Assembly (NCBI GenBank): GCA_000380225.1
Contig: KB904821.1
Span: 3,977,795-4,041,794 of the forward strand
Length of the DNA stretch: 64,000 nucleotides
Direction: 5' to 3'
DNA from: a filamentous cyanobacterium ESFC-1
GTDB taxonomy: Bacteria; Cyanobacteriota; Cyanobacteriia; Cyanobacteriales; Spirulinaceae
This document shows positions 35,192 to 46,566 of the stretch, piece after piece; position 1 is the first letter of the stretch; each line of letters begins with the position of its first letter. The position numbers and the translations under genes were made by a program. Under the pieces are notes generated by a model. It ran no database searches and was not told where the DNA came from. It saw only the letters and a program-made list of their open reading frames with translations.

Positions 35192-35226
35192 TTCTTAACT
35201 GACTAGAAAGAATTTGGTTAAAATCC

Positions 35227-35538
35227 GTAGGGGCTGGGTTTCCCGGCCCAATACACGCGTTAATATCTTATTGATTGCTTTTAGTTGAGATTGGATGAGG
35301 AGACTTCATCTTTACACAGATAATTTAATTGTAGGGGCTGGGTTTCCCGGCCCAATACACGCGTTAATATCTTATTGATTGCTTTTAGTTGAGATTGGAT
35401 GAGGAGACCTCATCCCTACACAGATAATTTAATTGTAGGGGCTGGGTTTCCCGGCCCAATACACGCGTTAATATCTTATTGATTGCTTTTAGTTGAGATT
35501 GGATGAGGAGACCTCATCCCTACACAGATAATTTAATT
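35227..35538. repeat. Tandem repeat, 3 copies of 104 bp
   Basis: Units begin GTAGGGGCTGGGTTTCCCGG at 35227, 35331 and 35435 and end TAATTTAATT. The first differs from the others at a few positions (CTTCATCTTT versus CCTCATCCCT). Each unit starts with the palindromic GGGTTTCCC-type motif seen elsewhere. It fills most of the 430-base gap after the Uma2 gene and has no open frame I would support. Confidence 0.95.
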
Positions 35539-35559
35539 GATATAAAGGTTTTGTGGCTT

Positions 35560-35620
35560 AACCAACAACCAATAACCAACAACCAACAACCAACAACCAA
35601 CAACCAATAACCAACAACAA
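35560..35620. repeat. Heptamer STRR array (CCAACAA/CCAATAA)
   Basis: About eight heptamers run directly into the start of the 52-residue gene at 35622. As read in the gene direction the array is C/A/T only, with no G. Confidence 0.93.
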
Positions 35621-35621
35621 A

Positions 35622-35780
35622 ATGGGACGACAAGCTAAACAGAAAAAACTCCGTAAAACTCAAACCGAGTCCACCGAATCGACTCAATTTGTGCGACAAT
35701 TGCAGCGCCAAGGTTATAACCTCAACCAAGGAGAACATTCCCCCGAAATCCCCGAAGAAAAGACCGATCCGCAAGTTTAA
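35622..35780 (+). CDS. Small conserved cyanobacterial protein (52 residues)
   Basis: The open frame begins MGRQAKQKKLRKTQTES and continues FVRQLQRQGYNLNQGEHSPE, ending EIPEEKTDPQV. The basic head and the short FV-x-L-x4-GY-x-L motif look like a conserved small protein I have seen in cyanobacteria, though I cannot name it. No Shine-Dalgarno is present; the heptamer array abuts AAAATG. It lies 254 bases upstream of groEL on the same strand, outside the CIRCE-controlled unit. Confidence 0.65.
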   Translation: MGRQAKQKKLRKTQTESTESTQFVRQLQRQGYNLNQGEHSPEIPEEKTDPQV

Positions 35781-35964
35781 GATTAAACGAAATTGACTCA
35801 AAAAGCGCGATCGCCCTTGAAAGCCGATTCGGTTATACCGCAAAAACCCGACCTGTTTAGGACTTGACAAAACAAGCTTTATATGCAGTCACAAAAAAGG
35901 CGATCGCAACAAACCCAATAACTACAACACTTTTCCCCATTTCTGTTTTAGAATAAACCCAGAT

Positions 35965-35991
35965 TTAGCACTCTCGCCTTAAGAGTGCTAA
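35965..35991 (+). promoter_or_regulatory. CIRCE operator upstream of groEL
   Basis: TTAGCACTC, nine bases, GAGTGCTAA: a perfect CIRCE inverted repeat, the binding site of the HrcA repressor. It ends 43 bases before the groEL ATG, so groEL should be derepressed by heat. Confidence 0.96.
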
Positions 35992-36010
35992 ATTTGCTAA
36001 TGGACAGTAA

Positions 36011-37720
<1,710 letters not shown>

Positions 37721-37760
37721 CCCCAGGCTGTTGCCAACCCTAACCCCTTAATCATCCCCA

Positions 37761-37792
37761 AGCAGTCTATCCGAGTTGATAGGCTGCTTTTT
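37761..37792 (+). terminator. Terminator between groEL and the PP2C gene
   Basis: AGCAGTCTATC / GATAGGCTGCT with a six-base loop and five T. Its right edge touches the stop codon of the convergent phosphatase gene. Confidence 0.85.
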
Positions 37793-40062
37793 CAAGGGCA
37801 AGATGCAGGAATTTCGCTGACGGTTAAAGGGGAACGGGAAGCGATCGCCGGATCGTCCGCTTGCGTCCAACCTCTTTGAATCTGGGGCGGTTCGACCGTT
37901 GTATCAAGTTCAGCCGCAATCTCCCCTTCATTCTCGGTTGCGCCAATACAGGCTTCCACTTCCAACCAAATCCCATTGTTATCGCGGCTGGCTTCTTGGC
38001 GACTAATAACGCGCACAATCGTATCGGGCGGTATAGGAAAGGAAGTGGCCTCAGTTTGAGGTTCGGTATAAAGTAGTAATTCTGCTTCGAGGGCGATCGC
38101 ATCCCCGACATTCAAAGGGGGAGGCGGCAACTCTGACGGGTCTACCGCAGGAGATGGCGTAACCGTAGGGGTTGGAGAAGCCACAGGAGAAGGTGTCGAA
38201 GTCGGAATGACCCGCGATCGCCATGCGGGGAAAAACCAAATCGAAACCGCCACCAAACCCACCGATAAGCCCAGAAAAATCGCCAAAGCCAGCAAAAACT
38301 GTACTGAATCCTTCCGGCGCTGGTGTGAAGCCGGAACCACCGTCACCGCTTCGGGAATCTGGGTGGTTGTAGGCGATCGCGTCGCCGCTGGAGTGGAAGG
38401 GGCAGAGTCGGGAATTGCCGTCCTCGGTTCGAGGGGGGCAGATTTAAGCTTAGATGGCCCCAAAACCGGCCAAGGGCGCTGAGTCCCCTTAACCTGACAA
38501 GCCATCAACGCGATCGTGACATTATCGTGGCCGTTTTGTGAGTTCGCCAATTCAATCAAGCGATTACCCACCGCCGCCAAGCTTTTATCCGCCGTCAAAA
38601 TCGGCAAAATTTCCGTTTCCCAATATTGCTCGACGCGATCGAAATCGCTCAACCCATCCGAACACAGTAAAAATAAACCATCCTCATCCACAACTTTACG
38701 GCTAATCGTCGGCCGCAAATGAGCCGATGACCCCATCCCCAACGCTTGCACCAACGCGCCCCCACTGGGGTATTGCAACGCCTCTCGATACAGGGCATAA
38801 CCCAAGCGCACCTCGCGAGAAGCCACATCATCATCCAGGGTCACTTGATAGCACCCCGATCGCGTCAGCCAATAAATGCGAGAATCCCCAACATGGGCAA
38901 AATACACCTCATGGCCGCGCCCCAACGCCATCACCAAGGTTGTTCCCATGCGCTGCCGTTCTTGCCGTTGTTCGGTGTCGTTGCGATCGCTAATGGCATC
39001 ATTAGCCGCACAGGTGCTTTGTTCGAGGGTTTCTTGGATTTGCGAGGGAGTCGCAGGCTTCACGCTATAAGAAAGCTGTGTGACCCCTTGCTGAATCGAC
39101 TCAATGGCAATCTGAGAGGCAATTTCGCCCCCTTCGTGACCGCCAATCCCATCACACACAATCGCCAGAACATTGCTACCCTGACCCGATTGACTATAAC
39201 TGCCATCTTCAGGAAAACAAGCATCCTCGTTGTGATGACGCTGAGGGCCCGTATCGGTACGGGTGTAAATTTGGTAAGTGCGTTCGGGGATGCGTCCTAA
39301 TTCTTCGAGGGCGCGGTCGAGGGTCGCAATCAAGCGATCGCACCGGGTTAACTGCCCTTGCTGTAATTGTTCGCACAACGGCTCTAAAAACGGCTTTAAA
39401 GCGGGTTGAGCTTCAGACAGCCAACTTTGCCAAAGCTGCCCCAACTGTGCCAAAGAGGGGGCATTCTCGGCATCTGGGCGCAGTTCTCGCACCAGTAGCA
39501 AGGTGTCATGCACTCGCAATAAAGCCGGATCGAGGAGGGTACTCGCCACCCCTTGTCCCTGTAAAGGTTGCCACAGTTGCGCGATTTGCCACAGCCAATT
39601 CAGTTGACGCAAAGGGGAAGCCTGCCCCCAAACGGCGGTCAAAGACGGGCAAAATTCTTGCTGCTGAATCCGCCCTAACGTACCTAGGGGAAAGTTACCA
39701 TATTCGAGCAACCAAATCGGCTCGGCATCGCTGAGTTGAGCCGGAATCACTTGGCCATAAACTTGGGGAATATGGGGGTGGTGGGTGACTAAACGCAGAT
39801 AAGGTTGAATTGGGGGGGGGACTTCTTCAGGTAATTGGGGAGTGAGGGCCGGTTGTGTATCGATCGCCCAATTTTCCCCAATACGACAGTAGCGATCGCC
39901 GATCAAACTCCCCAACTCATAGCGGTTGACTGCTGTTCCCACAGCCCACAGATAACGCCGCACTAAAGGGACACGACAATGTTGGCAAAAGTTCGCATCC
40001 GGGGGGTTGACTCCTTGGCAACTCGGATTGGAGCAGTGAAGTTTAACCGCAGGCTCGTACAT
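37792..40062 (-). CDS. PP2C-type Ser/Thr phosphatase with N-terminal zinc ribbon
   Basis: The 756-residue protein has, in order: a zinc ribbon with C10, C15, C26 and C29; a diverged region (about 40-255) that looks like a degenerate kinase-type scaffold; and a PP2C domain from about 265, with TDTGPQRHHNEDACF, IVCDGIGGHEGGEIAS, GTTLVMAL, HVGDSRIYW, LLCSDGLSDF and NGHDNVTIAL. After that come a Pro/Thr-rich linker, one membrane span (FLLALAIFLGLSVGLVAVSI) and a C-terminal extracytoplasmic SH3-like part. Metal-binding Asp residues are intact. It should dephosphorylate proteins in the cytosol while tethered to the membrane. Its partner kinase is not in the window. Confidence 0.88.
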   Translation of the reverse strand: MYEPAVKLHCSNPSCQGVNPPDANFCQHCRVPLVRRYLWAVGTAVNRYELGSLIGDRYCRIGENWAIDTQPALTPQLPEEVPPPIQPYLRLVTHHPHIPQVYGQVIPAQLSDAEPIWLLEYGNFPLGTLGRIQQQEFCPSLTAVWGQASPLRQLNWLWQIAQLWQPLQGQGVASTLLDPALLRVHDTLLLVRELRPDAENAPSLAQLGQLWQSWLSEAQPALKPFLEPLCEQLQQGQLTRCDRLIATLDRALEELGRIPERTYQIYTRTDTGPQRHHNEDACFPEDGSYSQSGQGSNVLAIVCDGIGGHEGGEIASQIAIESIQQGVTQLSYSVKPATPSQIQETLEQSTCAANDAISDRNDTEQRQERQRMGTTLVMALGRGHEVYFAHVGDSRIYWLTRSGCYQVTLDDDVASREVRLGYALYREALQYPSGGALVQALGMGSSAHLRPTISRKVVDEDGLFLLCSDGLSDFDRVEQYWETEILPILTADKSLAAVGNRLIELANSQNGHDNVTIALMACQVKGTQRPWPVLGPSKLKSAPLEPRTAIPDSAPSTPAATRSPTTTQIPEAVTVVPASHQRRKDSVQFLLALAIFLGLSVGLVAVSIWFFPAWRSRVIPTSTPSPVASPTPTVTPSPAVDPSELPPPPLNVGDAIALEAELLLYTEPQTEATSFPIPPDTIVRVISRQEASRDNNGIWLEVEACIGATENEGEIAAELDTTVEPPQIQRGWTQADDPAIASRSPLTVSEIPASCP

Positions 40063-40351
40063 AAAAGGTTATTATGACGCTTTGCGCCGCAAAAAACAGA
40101 ATATATCGAAACAGAAAATCTCAAACACTAGGGTCAACCAAGGCGATCGCCACCGTTAATGACGCTAAGGGGCTATAAGCTGCTATGGTAATCGCTCCTA
40201 CTTTAGTATGGCGATCTTCAACCAAATCGGTAAACCCATGAACGCGAGTTTCCCTTCATTTTTTTCAGCTTGAGCCGCCCTGCCTAAGCCCTAATGTCTG
40301 ATTTTTCCCAATCGTGACAGCCAGGGATGGGCTACAACCCCAGGAACCGCC

Positions 40352-40648
40352 TTATCCCTCTCGATTGTTCGCCTCAGCGCGATAATACGCCTTAAGCTGT
40401 CGCGGCCAGACCATCAAAAAATAACCCCACCACAAGCTAATCGGCACAGCCACCCCCGCCGTTAGCCAGGGATTGCGGGTTAATCCAGCCGGGAGAAAAA
40501 TCGCGATCGCCCCCGTCAGTAAAATCGACCAAGGCTGACACCACCAAGGCTTATAATGCCAAGGGCTAAAGGTATCGAGATCGAGCTTGGACTGCGGTTG
40601 CGCTGAATTATCCCTCATTTTCTCCCTCATTGATCGCTTTTTTACCAT
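40352..40648 (-). CDS. Small membrane protein (DUF6737-like)
   Basis: The 98-residue protein has a basic start, then [20 protein letters not shown] and two membrane spans (about residues 42-57 and 63-80), with [13 protein letters not shown] at the end. I recognise the Trp-rich pattern as a conserved cyanobacterial family of unknown function. Its ATG at 40648 overlaps the ndhM stop (ATGGTAA), so the two are coupled. In-frame ATGs at 40630 and 40618 are alternatives. The neighbourhood suggests a thylakoid or NDH-related role, but that is inference only. Confidence 0.75.
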   Translation of the reverse strand: MVKKRSMREKMRDNSAQPQSKLDLDTFSPWHYKPWWCQPWSILLTGAIAIFLPAGLTRNPWLTAGVAVPISLWWGYFLMVWPRQLKAYYRAEANNREG

Positions 40649-40998
40649 TTACCTGCTGTTTCTGGACTGTCAACCCGTGGTAAACCCATACTGTAGTTTA
40701 AAACGCGATTTTCCAAGTTATAAGACAGTTGACCGTTTTCAAGCAAGTCGCGAATATAATGCTCTAACGACGAACCAATGCGTCTGAGGTTGTAATCAGA
40801 CAATTCTTGGTTACTACAGGATTCGACCAACTCATCAAAGCGACGATACACTTGTTGCAAGGTATCTTCTGTCCAAACAAATTCGTTGTCTGGATCGACA
40901 TCCAGAGTTAATACATTATCGCTGGGGGTAAATTCATTGTTCTCGACTTCAGCACTATAAATGCGGACATGACGAGTTGTTGATTTGATTAAAGGCAT
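40642..40998 (-). CDS. ndhM: NAD(P)H-quinone oxidoreductase subunit M
   Basis: The 118-residue protein starts [20 protein letters not shown] and has [20 protein letters not shown] and [20 protein letters not shown], which match NdhM. NdhM is an oxygenic-photosynthesis-specific subunit on the stromal side of NDH-1, needed for assembly of the complex that runs cyclic electron flow and respiration. Its stop overlaps the following small membrane protein. The 377-base gap upstream separates it from a divergent gene. Confidence 0.95.
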   Translation of the reverse strand: MPLIKSTTRHVRIYSAEVENNEFTPSDNVLTLDVDPDNEFVWTEDTLQQVYRRFDELVESCSNQELSDYNLRRIGSSLEHYIRDLLENGQLSYNLENRVLNYSMGLPRVDSPETAGKW

Positions 40999-41375
40999 AA
41001 TTGAGCGTTCTCCAATCGAAACAGAAGGATACTGGTTTTTATTGTAAATGACTGTAAAGCTGGCCTGCCTGCGAAGTCAATTGTCTTGAGAAAGAGACCC
41101 ACCTTTGAACCAGTTTGGCCAATATTTCTAGCATTCGGTAAGATTGGGGTTACTTTAAATTTTTAGTTCACTTTAAAATCTCGGCTAGGAGCGATCGCAG
41201 CTTGACGGTAGTCTGTTTCTAACTTTGCCGATCGATACTTTGGTCAATCAGTCCGACTGATTGAGACTGCTAGAGTTTCACCCAGACGCTTTTCCCCTTT
41301 TGTTGTCCCCCTTGGTTTTGTAACCCTTTTGTTGCCCAACTCAATTGAACAATACGAGAATTTTTAAATCCAGCA
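40999..41375. other. Divergent intergenic region, no gene seen
   Basis: These 377 bases lie between ndhM (minus) and the gene at 41376 (plus) and should carry both promoters. I see one imperfect palindrome (CAGTCCGACTGATTGAGACTG near 41249) and no open frame or RNA I would support. Confidence 0.5.
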
Positions 41376-42293
41376 ATGGTAGATCGAATTCAAGAAATCG
41401 CTCAACAAGCTCGTCAAGGCAGTATGGCTGCTCTTATACAATACCTAAACGAGCGTTTATCCCCCATTGGCGTAAGAACACGGGCTGTTTTTGCCGAGGG
41501 CGTTTTACAACTGTTGTGTGAGGCAGCCACAGTCGAACAACTCGAACAAGCCCACTTAGTCGAACGGATTAAAGCCGTTCTCGAAGAGCTTTCCCCCCGG
41601 AATTTACGCCGGGTGAACTTACACGCTCGCGTGGCTCGCGAACAACAACTATTATGGCTCGAAGAAATCAGTCGCGATCCTGAAAATCAACTGCTTTGGT
41701 CAGAAGAAATCACCCTTGTTCCGCCCAGTTTTTTACAGCAGTTGCGGCAGCAAATGCAAGCCGAGGAAAATGCCCCCGGCCAGAAAAAAGATATTGCCGC
41801 AGATTTGGCGCGATCGCACGCCTTGGGGAAAAAACACCCTAAATCCTATTGGCAAGGCTGGATCGGGGGGATTATCTTTAGCATCTTTGCCTTGGGCGGT
41901 ATTGGCGCTTGGTATTTATGGTACAGTCGTACCAATATAGCCGAAGCAGACAACAACAACGTCGAAGCCATCATACCCGCCGCTTCAGTGGCATCTCCTT
42001 CCCCCTCAATCTCAGTGTCAGCAGAATCTCCGGTTGCTGCGGTTCCCCCACCGGCCCCCGAAGTGGATGCCTTCGCTGAAGCGGTGCGTTTAGCCGAATC
42101 TGCGGCTCAACTGGGTCAAACCGCCACCCGGCCAGCAGAATGGTTAAACCTGGCGGCTCAATGGCAAGAAGCCGCCGATTTTATGGCTGAAGTTCCCCCA
42201 GACGACCCCCGTCATGCCACCGCCCAAGAGCGGATTCAACAATATCGCCAAAATAGCGAAATCGCCCAACAGCAAGCGCGTCAAGCTCTTTAA
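41376..42293 (+). CDS. Hypothetical protein with one membrane span
   Basis: The 305-residue protein has a helical N-terminal domain (RIQEIAQQARQGSMAALIQY, ERLSPIGVRTRAVFAEGVLQ), a single membrane segment (IGGIIFSIFALGGIGAWYLW, about 165-184), a Ser/Pro/Ala-rich linker and a short helical C-terminal part (PAEWLNLAAQWQEAADFMAE) that resembles one TPR-like hairpin. I do not recognise the family beyond seeing it as typical of cyanobacterial membrane-anchored proteins. It would expose the N terminus to the cytosol. Neighbours give no clear functional hint. Confidence 0.7.
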   Translation: MVDRIQEIAQQARQGSMAALIQYLNERLSPIGVRTRAVFAEGVLQLLCEAATVEQLEQAHLVERIKAVLEELSPRNLRRVNLHARVAREQQLLWLEEISRDPENQLLWSEEITLVPPSFLQQLRQQMQAEENAPGQKKDIAADLARSHALGKKHPKSYWQGWIGGIIFSIFALGGIGAWYLWYSRTNIAEADNNNVEAIIPAASVASPSPSISVSAESPVAAVPPPAPEVDAFAEAVRLAESAAQLGQTATRPAEWLNLAAQWQEAADFMAEVPPDDPRHATAQERIQQYRQNSEIAQQQARQAL

Positions 42294-42543
42294 CCTTGAT
42301 GCTAACCCCGTCGGTTGCGATCGCGATCGCAATTCACACCCCCTTGAGATCGCCAACCCAAAGCGAGATAGGATCGACAGATAGAGGGATCAGATCGCAG
42401 CGCGATCCGGGTTAAGTATGAGAACCTTAAGATTGCTCTATGAGGTCATCTAGATTCTGCGCTCAATCCAGTCATCAATGCTCGAACTCTCGCAGATGGC
42501 AGTACCAGAAACCTCGTTGTCGGCCTTTGTCCCTTTTTGACCC

Positions 42544-44502
42544 ATGATCGATTTCTCAAGTCTGCCTCATAATACCGCTTTAACCTATTCTATTTTCCCT
42601 GGCATGGATCGCGCCGAAACACCAGAATTGCTCAAACAGAGCCTGATTGAATTAATGCTTACTGACGGAGATGCCCGCGCCCTCTTGTCGGCTCTGGCTG
42701 AACTGTTGAGTCAAGCTTTCGCTGCGGACGCGAGTTGGGCGATCGCTCAACCTCAGAATCCAGATGGCGCTTTGGCCGCGATCGGGGCCGCCGCAGACCT
42801 AGACCCCCTGACCCCAGAAGGTAAGCTTTGGCCTTGGCAGCAAGACCTCATAGCCCGCACCCAAGACACCGAACAACTCTTAGCCGTAGACGACGTACAA
42901 ACTACCTTACCTGAGCTTCAGTTTCCCCCCACTCTGCCCGCGCGATCGCTGTTATGTTTGCCCACCTACCGCCAAGGTCAAATCAATGGCATGGTCGCGA
43001 TCGCCCATTTCCAACCCCATCAATGGAGTCCCCAAGAAAAATCTAGCCTTACCGCCGCGGCCCATGCCCTCACCCTCGCGTTCGATCGCATCTCTCAACA
43101 GCAAGAAGTCGCCGTTTACCGCCGTCATCAAGGTTTACTCAATCGCCTCAGTGAAGCCATCAGCAACACCAGTGACCTAGATAGCCTGCTGAACCTAGCC
43201 TTAGCCGAAATCGGTCAAGCCCTGACCATCCATCGCGCCTGGCTACTAGAGCTAAAATACGATAACCCTTTGTTTGTGCAGCGCCATCCCCAGGAAATTC
43301 CCGCCGCGACGGCCACCACCATCGCCGATTGGTCGCCAGAAGATACCCCGTCCTATGTCGGTCGCTCGTTTCGCTTGCGGCAATGCTGGTTTAGCGCTCA
43401 AGCTTGGGAAACCTTACCCCAACCTTGGATCGTGAGCGATCGCACCGCAATTCCCCTCAAAAAGCCTTTGCGCTCTCCACCCTGGCTCGACCCCTCAGAA
43501 CAACAAGCCTTGTTAATCTTACCTTTATTGGGACGCTCTAGCAGTCACAATAACCAGGCTCGCATTCTCGGCTTTTTGATTTTGCAACACCATCAGCCCC
43601 GCTACTGGACCGAAGCCGAAGTCGAGTTAGCCACTTGGGTCAGCACCCAAATCAGCACCGCCACCCTCAACCATCAAGCCCTACAACAAGTGCGGGATTT
43701 AGTCGAGGAGCGCACCGCCCAACTGAAATGGAGTTTGGACGTACAAGCCAAACTCTCTGAGAAAATGCGCCAGCAAATCGACCAACTGCAACAACTCAAT
43801 CAACTCAAAGACGATTTTCTCGACACCATCCAGCACGAATTAAAAACCCCCCTGGCCACGATGAAAATGGCCATACGGATGTTGCGTCAGCCCGGCTTAA
43901 ATCCAGAGCGTCAAGAGAAATATTTAGACATTCTCGAACAAGAATGGCAACGGGAAGACCACTTAATTGAAGACTTGTTAGCCTTGCAAAAACTTGAATC
44001 CAATCAAGTCTCACTGCAACCGCAACGCCTTGAACTCAAAAGCTTTATCGGCGAGATTACCGAGCCATTTTTAGCCAAATGGCAGAAAAAACGCTTAACC
44101 CTCAAAACAACTTATGTACCCGACAAAGACGCGATCGCCGCTTATGTAGACCCCGACAGCTTAGAGCGCATTCTGGCTGAACTACTCACCAACGCCGGAA
44201 AATACGCCACGGCTCAGACGGCGATTCAACTGCACCTCGAACAACAAGCCGAAAACGAGGGCGATCGCTTGATTGTCAGCGTCACCAACACCGGGCCCGG
44301 TATCGAAGCCGACGACTTAGACAACATTTTCGAGAAGTTTCATCGCGGCAAAGGTGTGACCGCCCAAGCCATTCAAGGCACAGGATTGGGGTTAGCTTTG
44401 GTTAAATCTTTAGTGAATCACCTTGACGGTGAAATCACCGTGAGTAGTCGTCCCGGCGAAACCTGTTTTACCGTTTTGATTCCCCAATCTCAGGACTTTT
44501 AA
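42544..44502 (+). CDS. GAF-domain sensor histidine kinase
   Basis: The 652-residue soluble kinase has two GAF-like domains (about 50-185 and 205-380), a short coiled coil (VRDLVEERTAQLKWSLDVQ), and a HisKA domain with H431 in the H box (DTIQHELKTPLATMKM). The catalytic domain has an N box ELLTNAGKYA, a G1 box NTGPGIEADDLDNIFEKF and a G2 box GTGLGLALVKSLV. It should autophosphorylate and pass phosphate to a response regulator, which is not encoded nearby. No Cys typical of bilin attachment stands out in the GAF regions, so the signal is unknown. The ATG at 42544 has no clear Shine-Dalgarno sequence. Confidence 0.9.
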   Translation: MIDFSSLPHNTALTYSIFPGMDRAETPELLKQSLIELMLTDGDARALLSALAELLSQAFAADASWAIAQPQNPDGALAAIGAAADLDPLTPEGKLWPWQQDLIARTQDTEQLLAVDDVQTTLPELQFPPTLPARSLLCLPTYRQGQINGMVAIAHFQPHQWSPQEKSSLTAAAHALTLAFDRISQQQEVAVYRRHQGLLNRLSEAISNTSDLDSLLNLALAEIGQALTIHRAWLLELKYDNPLFVQRHPQEIPAATATTIADWSPEDTPSYVGRSFRLRQCWFSAQAWETLPQPWIVSDRTAIPLKKPLRSPPWLDPSEQQALLILPLLGRSSSHNNQARILGFLILQHHQPRYWTEAEVELATWVSTQISTATLNHQALQQVRDLVEERTAQLKWSLDVQAKLSEKMRQQIDQLQQLNQLKDDFLDTIQHELKTPLATMKMAIRMLRQPGLNPERQEKYLDILEQEWQREDHLIEDLLALQKLESNQVSLQPQRLELKSFIGEITEPFLAKWQKKRLTLKTTYVPDKDAIAAYVDPDSLERILAELLTNAGKYATAQTAIQLHLEQQAENEGDRLIVSVTNTGPGIEADDLDNIFEKFHRGKGVTAQAIQGTGLGLALVKSLVNHLDGEITVSSRPGETCFTVLIPQSQDF

Positions 44503-44605
44503 ACCAGCGAAAGCGAGATTATTCTTGGGGCTTTGGTCAAAATCCCTCCCCAAACAAGGCATCATTAACAAATAGTGTGATGTATCCTGAAACCTTAACG
44601 CCTTT

Positions 44606-46282
44606 ATGCTCAAGCCTGCTGAACCTAAACTTCCCCGTTGGCAGCGATCGCGCTATTCCCCTTTAGCTCGCCAGTTTGATATCTTTCGTTCGGCAGCTTG
44701 GTTGTTTATTTTGTTGACTTGGGACAAAGTGCGCGGTTTGGACAATCCCCGTCAACGCCGCCGTCGCGCTCGTTGGGCGATCAATCGTGTTTTGGATTTG
44801 GGGCCGACCTTTATCAAAATCGGTCAATCTCTTTCCACCCGACCGGATTTAATTCCGCTAGAGTATATCGAGGCTTTAGGACAGTTACAAGATCGCGTCC
44901 CGCCTTTTCCGGGAGAAGTGGCCATGGTGGCGATCGAAGCCGAATTAGGCCAGCCTATTCATACTTTATTTCAAAAATTTGAAGTGCGTCCCCTTGCTTC
45001 GGCGAGTCTGGGTCAAGTTCACTGTGCCACCCTGTACACCGGGGAAGAAGTGGTAGTCAAAGTTCAACGTCCGAGGGTCAAAGAATTATTTGACCTGGAT
45101 TTTAAAGTGTTGGGGCGCTTGTTGGTGTTGCTCAATCGCTTTTTGCCCTGGCTGCGAAAATACAAACTAGAGGAGATTTATCGCGAGTTTTTCGCCATTC
45201 TTTACCAAGAAATCGATTATCTGCATGAAGGGGCCAATGCTGACCGCTTTCGAGAGAATTTCAACCAATATGCCCGCGTCCAGGTTCCCTTAGTGCATTG
45301 GCGCTATACCACCGCAAAAGTCTTGACCCTCGAATATCTCCCCGGTATCAAGGTAGACGATCGCGCCTCGTTAGAAGCTTGTGGTATTAATGTCGATGAG
45401 ATTATTCAGTTGGGGATTTGTTCTTATCTCAAACAACTCCTCGAAGACGGCTTTTTTCAATCTGACCCCCATCCGGGTAATATGGCGGTGAGTCAAGACG
45501 GGGTGCTGATTTTTTATGATTTTGGCACGATGACCGAGGTTAAGGCGATCGCGAAAGACCAAATGATCAAAACCTTTTTCGCGGTATTACGCAAGGATAC
45601 CGATGAAGTCGTCAGCACCTTGACTTATATGGGGTTAATTGAACCCATGTCGAATATGTCCCCGGTCAAGCGCATGGTCGCCTTTCTCTTAGAGCGTTTT
45701 CGCGAAAGACCCGTTGATGTGCGCGAATTTGACCAAATCCGCGAAGAAATCGCCCTCATGTTCGAGCAGCAACCCTTTCGTCTGCCGCCCCAAATGACCT
45801 TTATCATCAAAGCCCTAACCACCCTCGACGGCATTGCTCGCGCCCTCGACCCCCAATATAACCTTTTAGCTGCGTCTCAGCCCTTTGTGAAAAGTATCGC
45901 CGCCTCTGGGAAAACCCAAGGCAGTATTTTAGGGGAATTAGCGCGACAAGCCAAGTTTTTCATCAATCAACGCTTTAATCAACCCAATCGCCTTGAAGTT
46001 TATTTACACCAACTCGAAGATCGCATCGAACAAGGAGAACTGCAAGTCCGCATTCGCGCCACCGAAAGCGATCGCCTACTACGCCGCATCAATCTTGCTC
46101 TCAAGTGCCTAATTTATGCCTGTATGACGGGCTTTAGCCTCATTGCCGGGGTGTTACTCCTCGAAGTCTATTCCGGGGGCGCGATCGCCCTTTTCTGTTT
46201 CTCTGGGCTATGGTTTATTTTCTTCCTCCGGGCGGTGATTCGTCTGCGGTTGCGAGAGCGCTTGGATCGGTTGGTTAGTTAA
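44606..46282 (+). CDS. ABC1/UbiB-family atypical kinase (AarF-like)
   Basis: The 558-residue protein has the UbiB family features: GPTFIKIGQSLSTRPDLIPL (the KxGQ motif), LASASLGQVHCATLYTGEEV, VVKVQRP with the catalytic Lys, DGFFQSDPHPGNMAVSQDG and IFYDFGTM. Two C-terminal membrane spans follow (about 490-540). Members support prenylquinone synthesis; in cyanobacteria and plastids they affect plastoquinone and tocopherol metabolism. The 3' end runs into a long heptamer array that begins at the stop codon. Confidence 0.92.
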   Translation: MLKPAEPKLPRWQRSRYSPLARQFDIFRSAAWLFILLTWDKVRGLDNPRQRRRRARWAINRVLDLGPTFIKIGQSLSTRPDLIPLEYIEALGQLQDRVPPFPGEVAMVAIEAELGQPIHTLFQKFEVRPLASASLGQVHCATLYTGEEVVVKVQRPRVKELFDLDFKVLGRLLVLLNRFLPWLRKYKLEEIYREFFAILYQEIDYLHEGANADRFRENFNQYARVQVPLVHWRYTTAKVLTLEYLPGIKVDDRASLEACGINVDEIIQLGICSYLKQLLEDGFFQSDPHPGNMAVSQDGVLIFYDFGTMTEVKAIAKDQMIKTFFAVLRKDTDEVVSTLTYMGLIEPMSNMSPVKRMVAFLLERFRERPVDVREFDQIREEIALMFEQQPFRLPPQMTFIIKALTTLDGIARALDPQYNLLAASQPFVKSIAASGKTQGSILGELARQAKFFINQRFNQPNRLEVYLHQLEDRIEQGELQVRIRATESDRLLRRINLALKCLIYACMTGFSLIAGVLLLEVYSGGAIALFCFSGLWFIFFLRAVIRLRLRERLDRLVS

Positions 46283-46496
46283 TGGTTGTTGGTTGTTGGT
46301 TGTTGGTTATTGGTTGTTGGTTGTTGGTTATTGGTTGTTGGTTGTTGGTTATTGGTTGTTGGTTGTTGGTTATTGGTTGTTGGTTGTTGGTTATTGGTTA
46401 TTGGTTGTTGGTTATTGGTTGTTGGTTGTTGGTTGTTGGTTGTTGGTTGTTGGTTGTTGGTTGTTGGTTATTGGTTATTGGTTGTTGGTTATTGGT
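46270..46496. repeat. Long heptamer STRR array (about 30 units)
   Basis: GGTTGTT and GGTTATT units start at the stop of the ABC1 gene and run for about 215 bases. This is the longest such array in the window. All plus frames stay open across it, so three long Leu/Val/Trp/Gly open frames here are artefacts. Confidence 0.97.
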
Positions 46497-46566
46497 CAAA
46501 TTGCTTGTAGGGGCGGGGTTTCCCCGTCCAAGTTTACGTTAATCCGGGTCGATTTTGAGTTCGGTT

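Noticed and set aside
40208-40273. 21-codon frame upstream of the PP2C gene
   Set aside because: Too short, no Shine-Dalgarno and no known counterpart.
41000-41375. Possible small RNA in the ndhM upstream gap
   Set aside because: Only one imperfect palindrome and no promoter-terminator pair.
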